Below, one piece after another: positions 1-6,386 of a stretch of 9,299 nucleotides of DNA; the stretch's first letter is position 1; each line of letters starts with the position of its first letter. The position numbers and the translations under genes were made by a program. The stretch lies in the NCBI GenBank assembly GCA_046292445.1, contig JBKBQT010000062.1:1-9299 (forward strand), read 5' to 3'. The notes under the pieces are model-generated. The model was not told the origin of the DNA. It saw nothing but the letters and a program-made list of their open reading frames with translations, and made no database searches. The stretch comes from CALIZF01 sp046292445 (lineage in GTDB: Bacteria; Pseudomonadota; Alphaproteobacteria; Rhodobacterales; Rhodobacteraceae).

Positions 1-2
1 TC

Positions 3-107
3 GCGGCCGTGCTGATCGCCGTGGCGGTCTCGCAACGACCGGGCGGTTACACTATCGCCGGTATCCCGGACGCCTTCGGGCGCGTGTTCGCCCGCTACCT
101 GCGCTAG
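3..107 (+). CDS. C-terminal tail of an unidentified protein (truncated by the window edge)
   Basis: An open frame enters from the left edge and ends in TAG at 105-107. It gives 34 residues: a short hydrophobic run (AAVLIAVAVSQ), then PGGYTIAGIPDAFGRVFARYLR. Codons are GC-rich at third positions, as in the neighbouring genes, so it is probably real. The hydrophobic run could be part of a membrane segment. I do not recognise the protein. It does not look like the end of translation initiation factor IF3, which precedes rpmI in many bacteria, so the classical infC-rpmI-rplT order is not seen here. Confidence 0.5.
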   Translation, partial: AAVLIAVAVSQRPGGYTIAGIPDAFGRVFARYLR

Positions 108-109
108 CG

Positions 110-122
110 CCCCCCCCCCCCC
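110..122. repeat. Homopolymeric tract of 13 C
   Basis: Thirteen consecutive C residues begin three bases after the stop codon of the left-edge gene. Just downstream, 121-135 can fold into a small hairpin with a TTCG loop (CCG.CC / GG.C.CGG with one bulge), which might serve as a weak transcript end. The tract lies outside any coding region, in the leader of rpmI. Long homopolymers are prone to slippage and to sequencing or assembly error, so the exact length is uncertain. Confidence 0.7.
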
Positions 123-146
123 GCCTTCGGGCCGGGCGATCCGGTC

Positions 147-175
147 TTGCGCCGCCGCGCCGGAGCGTGTAAGCC
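147..175 (+). promoter_or_regulatory. Weak candidate promoter for rpmI-rplT
   Basis: TTGCGC at 147-152 and TAAGCC at 170-175 are separated by 17 bases and lie about 70 bases upstream of the rpmI start. The -35 keeps the TTG core but the -10 match is poor. The 136-base gap before rpmI must hold a promoter unless the operon is read through from the left-edge gene. This is the best spot I can see, not a firm call. Confidence 0.2.
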
Positions 176-243
176 CCCCGTTCATCCTGCGCGGCCGGCC
201 GATGCGGCATGCCGAGTCGCGCCTGTAACGACTGGAGATCGAA

Positions 244-444
244 ATGCCCAAGATGAAGACCAAATCGGCGGCCAAGAAGCGGTTCACCTTTACCGCCACC
301 GGCCGGGCCAAGGCGGGCGTCGCCGGCAAGCGTCACGGCATGATCAAGCGCACGACGAAATTCGTCCGCGAGGCGACGGGCACGATGCTGCTCTCGCCGC
401 AGGACACGAAGATCGTCAAGAAATACATGCCCTACGACCGGTAA
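244..444 (+). CDS. rpmI: 50S ribosomal protein L35
   Basis: This 66-residue, very basic protein matches bacterial L35 in full. It begins MPKMKTKSAAKKRF, has the central GKRHGMIKRT stretch, and ends in a short KKYMPYDR tail. The length is normal for the family (about 64-67). L35 is a small component of the large ribosomal subunit that binds 23S rRNA. The ATG is preceded by GGAG at 234-237 with a 6-base spacer, which fixes the start. The stop TAA overlaps the Shine-Dalgarno of rplT, 12 bases ahead of the rplT start, so the two genes are surely co-transcribed. In other bacteria this operon is repressed by L20 binding the leader; I cannot identify such a site here. Confidence 0.98.
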   Translation: MPKMKTKSAAKKRFTFTATGRAKAGVAGKRHGMIKRTTKFVREATGTMLLSPQDTKIVKKYMPYDR

Positions 445-456
445 GGAGAGCGCCCC

Positions 457-822
457 ATGTCCCGTGTCAAATCCGGCGTCGTCACCCATGCCGCCCACCG
501 CAAGGTCATCAAGAAGGCCAAGGGCTATTATGCCGCCCGGTCCACCAACTTCCGCACCGCCACGCAGGCGGTGGACAAGGCGCAGCAATATGCCACCCGC
601 GACCGCAAGGTGCGCAAGCGGCAGTTCCGCGCGCTGTGGATCCAGCGGATCAACGCTGCCGTCCGCGCCTTTGACCCGGCGCTGACCTATTCGCGCTTCA
701 TCAACGGCCTTGCCCTCGCCGGGATCGAGGTGGACCGCAAGGTGCTCGCCGATCTCGCTGTGCACGAGCCCGAGGCCTTCAACACGATCGCGGCGCACGC
801 CCGCGCTGCCATCCCGGCCTGA
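457..822 (+). CDS. rplT: 50S ribosomal protein L20
   Basis: This 121-residue protein is L20. The extended basic N-terminus (MSRVKSGVVTHAAHRKVIKK, then AKGYY) is followed by the conserved ATRDRKVRKRQFRALWIQRI block and the globular C-terminal half (LTYSRFINGLALAGIEVDRK) that contacts 23S rRNA. L20 is needed early in assembly of the large subunit. Its Shine-Dalgarno AAGGAG (443-448) overlaps the rpmI stop codon, with an 8-base spacer to the ATG. This suggests translational coupling to rpmI. The gene is intact and of normal length. A strong hairpin 21 bases after the stop ends the operon, so pheS further right is not part of this transcript unless there is readthrough. Confidence 0.98.
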   Translation: MSRVKSGVVTHAAHRKVIKKAKGYYAARSTNFRTATQAVDKAQQYATRDRKVRKRQFRALWIQRINAAVRAFDPALTYSRFINGLALAGIEVDRKVLADLAVHEPEAFNTIAAHARAAIPA

Positions 823-842
823 TCGGCCGGCATCTGCACGAC

Positions 843-875
843 GGCCCCGCCCGGCGACGGGCGGGGCCGGTTTCG
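843..875 (+). terminator. Rho-independent-type terminator of rpmI-rplT
   Basis: A perfect 11-bp stem (GGCCCCGCCCG at 843-853 with its complement at 858-868) closes a GCGA tetraloop and is followed by GGTTTCGTT, a short T-rich tail. It lies 21 bases after the rplT stop and just before the 3' end of the convergent minus-strand gene at 877, so it may act on both strands. Confidence 0.8.
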
Positions 876-876
876 T

Positions 877-1623
877 TCATATGCCGAGCACGGCGCAGAG
901 CCGATCGTGCCCGGCGACCCAGCCGAGCCGCAAGAACCACGGCAGCGCCTCGAGCGGGCGGGAAAGGTCCACCCGTTCGACCGGCACCAGCGCCATCGGG
1001 CCACCGACAACAAGGCCGCTGCGCGGTTCGGGCGTAAGGTCGATGCCCGCGACGATATTTCCGTCGATCATGTCGGGGGCTGCATACCACGGGTGCCGCC
1101 CGAAGGTGGCCAGCACCGCATAGCGGCGCAGCGACAGCCACAGCGCCCCGCCCTCTTCGGTCAGGCAGGCGAGTTCCGTGGGCGCGCGGTCAGACGTTCG
1201 GCGGGCGGCGACGACGAGGCAGCCCGGCACCGTCAGCCGCAGTTCCGGCACTTGCCCTGCCTCGATCCAGACATGGGCGTTCTGCCGCGCCCCACAGGCG
1301 ATGCGCGCCGCCTCGGCCTCGGTGCAGTCGAGCACGAAAGTGCTCTGCTCGGGCGGCCAGTCTCCGGCACGGGGCACGCCCCAGACCGGGCGCGTCTTGC
1401 GCCCGAGGCGGCGGATCGCCGCATGGGGGTCGTTCGGGCTGCTGCGCCCGGCGATGTCGGTCTCGCAGAAAGGGTTCTAGCCCGAGATGACGGCGTCGCA
1501 GCGGCGCAGAAGGGCGGCCGCGCCCGCGCCATCCTCGCCAATTCTCAGAACGCCCATGGGCCCGGCGGCGACCACGAAATCGGTCGCGGCATAGGCGCGC
1601 ATCAGGGCCGTGTCGTGCAGCAT
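877..1623 (-). pseudogene. DUF3293-type protein with an in-frame amber stop, plus an unexplained C-terminal half
   Basis: The frame from the ATG at 1621-1623 to the TGA at 877-879 has 248 codon positions, interrupted by TAG at position 49 (1477-1479). Before the stop it reads like the DUF3293 N-terminus (LMRAYAATDFVV, VLRIGE, CDAVISG). Straight after it comes NPFCETD. The family has a Trp-Asn-Pro at this point (ITAWNP-like), so TAG very likely replaces TGG by one base change. After the stop the family match continues: GDWPPEQSTFVLD and AARIACGARQNAHVW around residues 88-120. Residues about 132-248 are a further 117 codons I cannot assign. No second stop or frameshift is present, and codons stay GC-rich at third positions, so the lesion is recent, a sequencing error, or read through. 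TAG ends two other genes here, which argues against recoding. An independent restart downstream could use GTG at 1377, but no clear ribosome binding site supports it. Confidence 0.75.
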
Positions 1624-1629
1624 CGTCAT

Positions 1630-1635
1630 CTCCTT
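1630..1635 (-). promoter_or_regulatory. Ribosome binding site that decides the start of the DUF3293-type gene
   Basis: Reading on the minus strand, AAGGAG is followed directly by ATGACGATG. The first ATG (1627-1629) has no spacer from the Shine-Dalgarno, whereas the second (1621-1623) has 6 bases, the normal distance. I therefore start the protein at the second ATG (MLHDTALMRAY). A well-formed site ahead of an interrupted frame supports a gene that was functional until recently. Confidence 0.65.
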
Positions 1636-1729
1636 CGTTTGCGGATCAGACGATGCCTTGCGTGCCGACCCCTTGGTTGCCTTGGCGCAAGCGCGCCGCG
1701 CGGGCCGCATCCCCTTTCGGGAACCACCT

Positions 1730-1744
1730 TGCCGGGTCACGGCA
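1730..1744. repeat. Short inverted repeat in the divergent intergenic region
   Basis: TGCCG-GGTCA-CGGCA forms perfect 5-base arms around a 5-base spacer. It extends by a further CC/GG pair if one unpaired T is allowed. It lies within the 271 bases separating the minus-strand DUF3293-type gene from the hemerythrin-like gene, a place where an operator would be expected. In such GC-rich DNA short palindromes arise often by chance, so this is only a candidate. I see no other clear signal in 1636-1894. Confidence 0.2.
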
Positions 1745-1894
1745 GGTTGGCGCAGGCGGCATGGCCTGACTCCAGATGCTCCGCTCAGGGTGGCGGCGCC
1801 GACGGCGCTGCGCAAGGGGCAGCCTGTTTCGCGCACAGCAACGGTGTGTTTATCGAGGCTTGACGCCGGGCCGCGCCCATCCGATCTGCCGGGC

Positions 1895-2464
1895 ATGTCA
1901 GACCATCCGCTCGCCGCCCGCACCGCCCTTCCCGACGCCCTGCGCGCGCTACTGGCCGAATACCCGCGCGCGGGCTGGCCGGTGCATCGGCATTTCGACG
2001 GCCTCGTGTCGTTCTGGCTCGACCGGCACCTGACCTTCCGCCGCCTCACCGCGCTGATGCGGGCCGAAACGCAGGCGCTGCTGGACGGGAGCCGCGCCGC
2101 CGACGCCTTTGCCGCGCGGCTGTCGCGCGCAGGCGGGCGTTTCGTTGCCGATCTCGAGGGGCATCATCACATCGAGGATGCGCATTACTTCCCCCTGCTC
2201 GCGGCTGCGGAACCGCGCCTTGCCGCGGGCTTCGCCCTGCTCGACCGCGACCATCAGGCGCTGGAGGGCGAGATCGCGGCCTTCGTCGCGGCGGCCAACG
2301 GCGCGCTGACCGTCTGGCGGGACGGCCCGGCCCTGCAGGATGCGGCGGGGCGGTTCCTTGCCGCTTTGGACGGAATCGAGCGGCTGCTCGACCGGCACCT
2401 GACCGACGAGGAGGACCTGGTGGTGCCCGTCGTCCTGCGGCACGGGCCGCAGGTGGCGGGCTAG
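1895..2464 (+). CDS. Hemerythrin-like HHE cation-binding domain protein
   Basis: This 189-residue, mostly helical soluble protein has the spaced His/acidic pattern of the HHE hemerythrin fold. That fold holds a di-iron or related metal centre used to bind oxygen, sense oxygen or NO, or store iron. Visible candidate ligands are H45 (LDRHLTF), the HHHIED block at 90-95 with FP at 99-100, DRDH at 117-120 with E124, and RHLTDEED at 167-174. There is no signal peptide or membrane segment, so it is probably cytoplasmic. The ATG at 1895 is chosen because the residues before it look non-coding. Its ribosome binding site is poor (CCGGG only). It ends in TAG 56 bases before pheS. Whether it protects or senses something linked to its neighbours cannot be told from the sequence. 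Confidence 0.85.
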   Translation: MSDHPLAARTALPDALRALLAEYPRAGWPVHRHFDGLVSFWLDRHLTFRRLTALMRAETQALLDGSRAADAFAARLSRAGGRFVADLEGHHHIEDAHYFPLLAAAEPRLAAGFALLDRDHQALEGEIAAFVAAANGALTVWRDGPALQDAAGRFLAALDGIERLLDRHLTDEEDLVVPVVLRHGPQVAG

Positions 2465-2466
2465 GC

Positions 2467-2495
2467 TTGCAATGGGCATTGGCCGCCGCTAGCAC
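2467..2495 (+). promoter_or_regulatory. Candidate promoter for pheS
   Basis: TTGCAA at 2467-2472 and TAGCAC at 2490-2495 are 17 bases apart, in the 56-base gap before pheS. Both match the sigma-70 boxes only partly. A GCTAGC-like -10 is common in this type of high-GC alphaproteobacterium as I remember it. The predicted transcript would have a leader of about 20 bases carrying the pheS Shine-Dalgarno. The alternative is readthrough from the hemerythrin-like gene. Confidence 0.3.
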
Positions 2496-2520
2496 GGGCG
2501 CGCATCGGCCGGAGGCGGAC

Positions 2521-3591
2521 ATGGACGGGCTCGACACCCTGCGCGCGAAGTATCTCGGCGGCATCGCCGCTGCGGCCGACGAGGCGGCGATCGAGGACAT
2601 CCGCCTCGCCGCGCTCGGCAAGAAGGGCGAGATCGCGCTGATGATGCGCGAGCTTGGCCGGATGACGCCCGAGGACCGCGCGATCGCCGGCCCCGCCTAC
2701 AACGCGCTCAAGGACGAGATCGACGCGGCGCTGCGGGCGCGCAAGGCAGCGCTCGCCGATGCGGCGCTCGAGGCGCGGCTGGCGTCCGAATGGCTCGACC
2801 TGACGCTGCCGGCCCGGCCGCGGCGGCAGGGCACGGTCCATCCGGTCAGCCAGGTGACCGAGGAATGCACGGCCATCTTCGCCGACATGGGGTTCCGCGT
2901 CGCCGAGGGGCCGCAGGTGGAAACCGACTGGTACAATTTCGACGCGCTCAACATCGCGCCCGAACACCCAGCGCGGCAGGAACATGACACGTTCTTCCTG
3001 CACCGCGCAGCCGGCGACGACCGCCCGCCGCATGTGCTGCGCACCCATACCTCGCCCGTCCAGATCCGCGCGATGCAGGCGCAGGGCGCGCCGATCCGGG
3101 TGATCGCGCCGGGCCGCGTCTACCGCATGGACATGGACCAGACGCATACCCCGATGTTCCACCAGATCGAGGGGCTGGCGATCGACCGCGACATCTCGAT
3201 GGCGAACCTCAAGTGGGTGCTCGAGGAATTCTTCGGCGCCTATTTCGGCCGCCCGGTGCGCACCCGGTTCCGCGCCTCGCATTTCCCCTTCACCGAGCCC
3301 TCGGCCGAGGTGGACATCCAGTGTTCCTGGGTGGGCGGGCAGCTGCGCGTCGGCGAGGGCGATGGCTGGCTCGAGGTGCTGGGGTCGGGCATGGTGCATC
3401 CCAAGGTGCTCGCCGCGGGCGGGATCGACCCCGACCAGTGGCAGGGCTTTGCCTTCGGCATGGGGATCGACCGCATCGCGATGCTGAAATACGGCATCCC
3501 CGACCTGCGGGCCTTCTTTGAATCCGATGTCCGCTGGCTGCGGCACTACGGCTTTGCGGCGATCGACGCGCCGAGCCTGCACGCGGGCTGA
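2521..3591 (+). CDS. pheS: Phenylalanine-tRNA ligase alpha subunit
   Basis: This 356-residue protein is the catalytic alpha chain of the alpha2-beta2 phenylalanyl-tRNA synthetase. It activates Phe with ATP and charges tRNA-Phe in the cytoplasm. The N-terminal coiled-coil arm spans about residues 1-90 (ALGKKGEIALMMRELGRMTP). The class II core follows: motif 1 region HPVSQVTEECTAIFADMGF near 107-125, motif 2 GRVYRMDMDQTHTPMFHQIE at 198-217, the substrate-pocket segment FPFTEPSAEVD, and motif 3 GFAFGMGIDRIAML at 309-322. Length is normal. GGAGG at 2511-2515, 5 bases before the ATG, sets the start. An in-frame ATG at 2467-2478 region upstream would add a non-homologous stretch and is not used. 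The beta-subunit gene pheT, required for activity, is not found downstream within this window. Confidence 0.98.
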   Translation: MDGLDTLRAKYLGGIAAAADEAAIEDIRLAALGKKGEIALMMRELGRMTPEDRAIAGPAYNALKDEIDAALRARKAALADAALEARLASEWLDLTLPARPRRQGTVHPVSQVTEECTAIFADMGFRVAEGPQVETDWYNFDALNIAPEHPARQEHDTFFLHRAAGDDRPPHVLRTHTSPVQIRAMQAQGAPIRVIAPGRVYRMDMDQTHTPMFHQIEGLAIDRDISMANLKWVLEEFFGAYFGRPVRTRFRASHFPFTEPSAEVDIQCSWVGGQLRVGEGDGWLEVLGSGMVHPKVLAAGGIDPDQWQGFAFGMGIDRIAMLKYGIPDLRAFFESDVRWLRHYGFAAIDAPSLHAG

Positions 3592-3724
3592 AGCGTCGGC
3601 GCAACCGGGAATTGAAACGCACCTCGCCGCATCATTCGGCGTTGACCCGAGCACGATTGCACAGGCACCGTCGCGGCGGAAGCGAGTCACCGCTTGAAGG
3701 CCGCATAGAAATGGGGGCATTTCG

Positions 3725-6319
3725 ATGAGCGTTACAATTTCCTTTGCCGCGACACCCGGCGTGATCGCCGTGACCGAGGCGCAGGCCTGGAGCGTCGGGG
3801 TGCCCTTCGTCGTCTCGCTGTCCGCCGCCGCGCCCGATGTGGTGAGCGTGCAGTATCGCACCCTGTCCGGCACGGCGATGGCCGGCGCGGATTTCGCGCC
3901 GCGCACCGGCACCCTGACCTTCGCGCCCGGGGAGACGTCCAAGACGATCCTCGTTCTCGGCACGTTCAACGACGCGGTGGCCGAACTCGACAAGGCGTTC
4001 CGGCTCGAACTGTTCGACCCGCAGGGCGGTGTCTTTGCCGGCAACGCCCGGGCGATCCGGGAACTGGCGTTCATCAATGACGACGATGGGGCGGGCCTCA
4101 AGCGCGGGCTCTTCGTGTCCGACCCGGTGATCGTCGAGACCGACAGCGGCCAGCGGCAGGCGGTGTTCGACATCGCGATCTCGCGCCCGGCTTCATCGAC
4201 GTTGAGCTTCGATTTCGCAACGGCCGACGGCAGCGCCACGGCGGGCAGCGACTATCTCGCGCGGTCGGGCACGATCACCTTCCCGCCGGGCCAGACAAAG
4301 GCAACGGTCAGCGTTCCGATCCTCGGCGATACGGTGGTCGAGCCGTCGGAGTCGTTCTTCCTGATCGTGACGACCGACGACAGCATCGCCGACGGCGGTG
4401 CCGGATCGGTCGCCACGGGCGTGGTCTTCGACAACGACGCGGGCGGCACGCAGCCGACCATCTCGGTCCTCGGGCACAATGCGACCGAAGCCTCGGCCTG
4501 GAGCACGGGCATCACCTACGATCTGTTCCTGTCGCGCGCCTCGTTCGACAATGTGACGGTCGGCTATCGCGTCCTGTCGGGCACCGCCCTTGCGGGCGCC
4601 GATTTCGTGCCCCGGACCGGCACGATCACCTTTGCCCCCGGCACGACATCGCAGCGGCTCACCATCCCCGGCACGTTCAACGACGCCGTGGCCGAGGTGG
4701 ACAAGGCGCTGGTGGTGGAATTCTTCGACCCGACGGGTGGTTCGCTGGCCGGCAATGCCGCGGTTCTGCGGGAGACGGCCTTCGTGCTCGATGACGACGG
4801 CACGAACCTCAAGCGCACGATGTTCGTGTCCTCGCCCGTGCTGCTGGAAGGCGATACGGGCCGGACCGAGGCGGTGTTCGAGATCGAGATCTCGCGCCCA
4901 TCGGCGGTGCCGCTGACCTACGCCTACACCACCGCCGACGGCAGCGCCCGCGCCGGGTCCGACTATATTGCCAAATCGGGCACCGTGACCTTCGAGGCCG
5001 GCCAGACCAAGGCCGTCGTCGCGGTCGAGGTCCGCGGCGACATGCGGATCGAGCCGTCCGAGTTCTTTCATCTTGTCGTGACGCCGGACGCCAACATCGC
5101 CGGAGGCGGCGCGGGCGCGGTCGGCACGGCGACCATCCTCGACGACGATGCTGGCGGCGTGCTGCCCGTGGTGTCGATCGCCGGGCACAACACGACCGAA
5201 GGCTCGGCCTGGAGCACCGGCGTTCCCTTCACCGTGACCCTGTCGCAGGCTGCGGTCGACAATGTCACGGTCGGATACCGGACGGTTCCCGGCACCGCGG
5301 CCGCGGGCACCGACTTCACCGCCCGCACCGGCACGCTGACCTTCGCACCGGGCGAGACATCCAAGACGATCCTGATCCCCGGCGCGTTCAATGACGCCAC
5401 GCCCGAGACCGACAAGGCCTTCATGGTCGAACTCTTCGATCCCGCGGGCGCTGTCTTCGCCGGGGCGGCGCGCATCCTGCGCGATGCCGCCTTCATCCTC
5501 GACGACGACGGCACGAACCTCAAGCGGTCGGTGTTCATCCATGCCTCGGACGTGGTCGAGGACGACCGCGGCCAGACGGACGCGGTGTTCGTCATCGAGA
5601 TCTCGCGCCCCTTCGGCGAGGCGACGACGCTGGGCTATACCACGGCCAACGGCACCGCGAAGGCAGGGCAGGATTATGTCGCAACCTCGGGCAGCGTCAC
5701 CTTCGCGCCGGGCCAGACCAAGGCCGCGGTGCTCGTGCGCACGCTGGGCGATTCCAAGGTCGAGCCGGTCGAGACGATCTTTCTCAACCTCACCGGGGCG
5801 ATCCCGCCGACGCTGATCGCGCCCATCGGCGGCACCGCCGGGGTCGCGGCGATCCATGACAACGACCGCGCCGGCGGCCGGGGGGCCGACCTGATGACCG
5901 GCACCGACCTGCCCGAGGCGCTTTACGGCCGGGGCGGGCGGGACACGCTCATGGGCCTGGGCGGCAACGATACGCTCGCGGGCGGGCGCGGGCGCGATGT
6001 GCTCGACGGCGGCGACGGGAACGACCGGCTGATCGGCGGGCCGGGGAACGATCTGCTCACCGGCGGGGCGGGGCGCGATGTGTTCGTGTTCCGCGGCGAT
6101 GCGGGGCGCGACGTGATCACCGATTTCACCCCGGGCGAGGACCGGCTCGACCTGCGCGGCTACGGCATCGCCTCGCTCGAGGCGCTGCGCGATGCAGGGG
6201 CGATCACGCAGGCGCGCAGGGTCGCCACGATCGACCTCGACGCATTCGGGGCCGAGACGACGATCGTCCTGCGCGGGGTGCGGCAGGGCAATCTCGACGA
6301 CGCCGACTTTCTGCTCTGA
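3725..6319 (+). CDS. RTX protein with six Calx-beta domains (probable type I-secreted surface or matrix protein)
   Basis: This 864-residue protein has no N-terminal signal peptide. Residues about 5-715 are three tandem copies of a 237-residue unit, each holding two Calx-beta domains. The A type carries RTGTLTFAPGETSKTI and FNDAVAE.DKA; the B type carries AGSDY..SGT.TF..GQTKA, EPSE and DDDAGG. Calx-beta folds are calcium-binding beta sandwiches common in adhesins. Residues 734-787 are six contiguous RTX nonapeptides, and DVITDFTPGEDRLDL onward with the hydrophobic end DADFLL matches the C-terminal region of type I secretion substrates. I infer export by an ABC/HlyD/TolC system and a role in attachment or matrix; no exporter is encoded nearby. 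The ATG has GGGGG 7 bases upstream. I see no clear promoter in the 133-base gap after pheS. Confidence 0.88.
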   Translation: MSVTISFAATPGVIAVTEAQAWSVGVPFVVSLSAAAPDVVSVQYRTLSGTAMAGADFAPRTGTLTFAPGETSKTILVLGTFNDAVAELDKAFRLELFDPQGGVFAGNARAIRELAFINDDDGAGLKRGLFVSDPVIVETDSGQRQAVFDIAISRPASSTLSFDFATADGSATAGSDYLARSGTITFPPGQTKATVSVPILGDTVVEPSESFFLIVTTDDSIADGGAGSVATGVVFDNDAGGTQPTISVLGHNATEASAWSTGITYDLFLSRASFDNVTVGYRVLSGTALAGADFVPRTGTITFAPGTTSQRLTIPGTFNDAVAEVDKALVVEFFDPTGGSLAGNAAVLRETAFVLDDDGTNLKRTMFVSSPVLLEGDTGRTEAVFEIEISRPSAVPLTYAYTTADGSARAGSDYIAKSGTVTFEAGQTKAVVAVEVRGDMRIEPSEFFHLVVTPDANIAGGGAGAVGTATILDDDAGGVLPVVSIAGHNTTEGSAWSTGVPFTVTLSQAAVDNVTVGYRTVPGTAAAGTDFTARTGTLTFAPGETSKTILIPGAFNDATPETDKAFMVELFDPAGAVFAGAARILRDAAFILDDDGTNLKRSVFIHASDVVEDDRGQTDAVFVIEISRPFGEATTLGYTTANGTAKAGQDYVATSGSVTFAPGQTKAAVLVRTLGDSKVEPVETIFLNLTGAIPPTLIAPIGGTAGVAAIHDNDRAGGRGADLMTGTDLPEALYGRGGRDTLMGLGGNDTLAGGRGRDVLDGGDGNDRLIGGPGNDLLTGGAGRDVFVFRGDAGRDVITDFTPGEDRLDLRGYGIASLEALRDAGAITQARRVATIDLDAFGAETTIVLRGVRQGNLDDADFLL
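3737..5869 (+). repeat. Three tandem 711-bp units encoding A+B Calx-beta pairs
   Basis: Equivalent positions recur at exact 711-base steps. For example, the F-x-x-R-T-G-T-x-T-F motif starts at residues 57, 294 and 531, and a GACGACGGCACGAACCTCAA string recurs at 4793 and 5504. Units span roughly 3737-4447, 4448-5158 and 5159-5869. There are no length changes between the copies except near the end of the third, where the last B domain drifts (LTGAIPPTLIAPIGG in place of the DANIAGGGAGAV type). Units 2 and 3 share more identical stretches (DDDGTNLKR, DNVTVGYR, AWSTG) than either does with unit 1, suggesting the newest duplication made those two. Confidence 0.85.
5924..6085 (+). repeat. Block of six RTX nonapeptide repeats
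   Basis: Six back-to-back 9-residue repeats read YGRGGRDTL, MGLGGNDTL, AGGRGRDVL, DGGDGNDRL, IGGPGNDLL and TGGAGRDVF. They fit the GGxGxDxUx pattern whose turns bind calcium and fold into a parallel beta-roll after secretion. Repeats 1, 3 and 6 have Arg where Asn is usual. Repeats 1 and 2 also lack one of the leading Gly pair. Six is a small number, as in many short RTX exports. Confidence 0.88.
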
Positions 6320-6332
6320 GCCGGAAGGCGAT

Positions 6333-6356
6333 GGGGCGGCCGGCCACGGCCGCCCC
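6333..6356 (+). terminator. Terminator-like hairpin after the RTX gene
   Basis: GGGGCGGCCG (6333-6342) and its perfect complement (6347-6356) form a 10-bp stem around a GCCA loop, 13 bases after the RTX stop codon. No T run follows, so it may act as a Rho-assisted end or a 3' stabiliser rather than a classical intrinsic terminator. Confidence 0.5.
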
Positions 6357-6386
6357 CGAATAGCCGTCGCCGCGCGCCGGTTTTGC

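Noticed and set aside
1477..1479. TAG used as a sense codon in this organism
   Set aside because: Two other genes in the window end in TAG at sensible positions (105-107 and 2462-2464), so genome-wide recoding is unlikely. Occasional suppression cannot be excluded.
907..1863. A plus-strand open frame of 318 codons opposite the DUF3293-type gene
   Set aside because: It has Arg/Pro/Gly-rich low-complexity composition and no ribosome binding site. The minus strand carries recognisable DUF3293 motifs over the same bases.
1610..1894. N-terminal extension of the hemerythrin-like protein
   Set aside because: The frame is open, but these 95 codons lack the HHE pattern and overlap the start of the divergent gene. 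The ATG at 1895 gives a normal family length.
3642..3670. TTGACC as the -35 of an RTX-gene promoter
   Set aside because: Nothing resembling a -10 box follows at 16-18 bases (GCACCG region), so the match is likely chance.
3694..3720. Heat-shock-type promoter (CTTGAA then GGCAT) before the RTX gene
   Set aside because: The second box does not match, and it would leave almost no room for the leader and ribosome binding site.
2461..4239. A 592-codon minus-strand frame opposite pheS and the start of the RTX gene
   Set aside because: It is antisense to an unmistakable pheS, crosses the pheS/RTX gap without a domain, and has the same Arg/His/Asp-rich shadow composition.
3737..6085. CRISPR-like regular repeats
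   Set aside because: The periodicity is coding (711-base Calx-beta units and 27-base RTX repeats in frame), with no spacer-repeat alternation. No CRISPR array, tRNA or rRNA gene was seen anywhere in the window.
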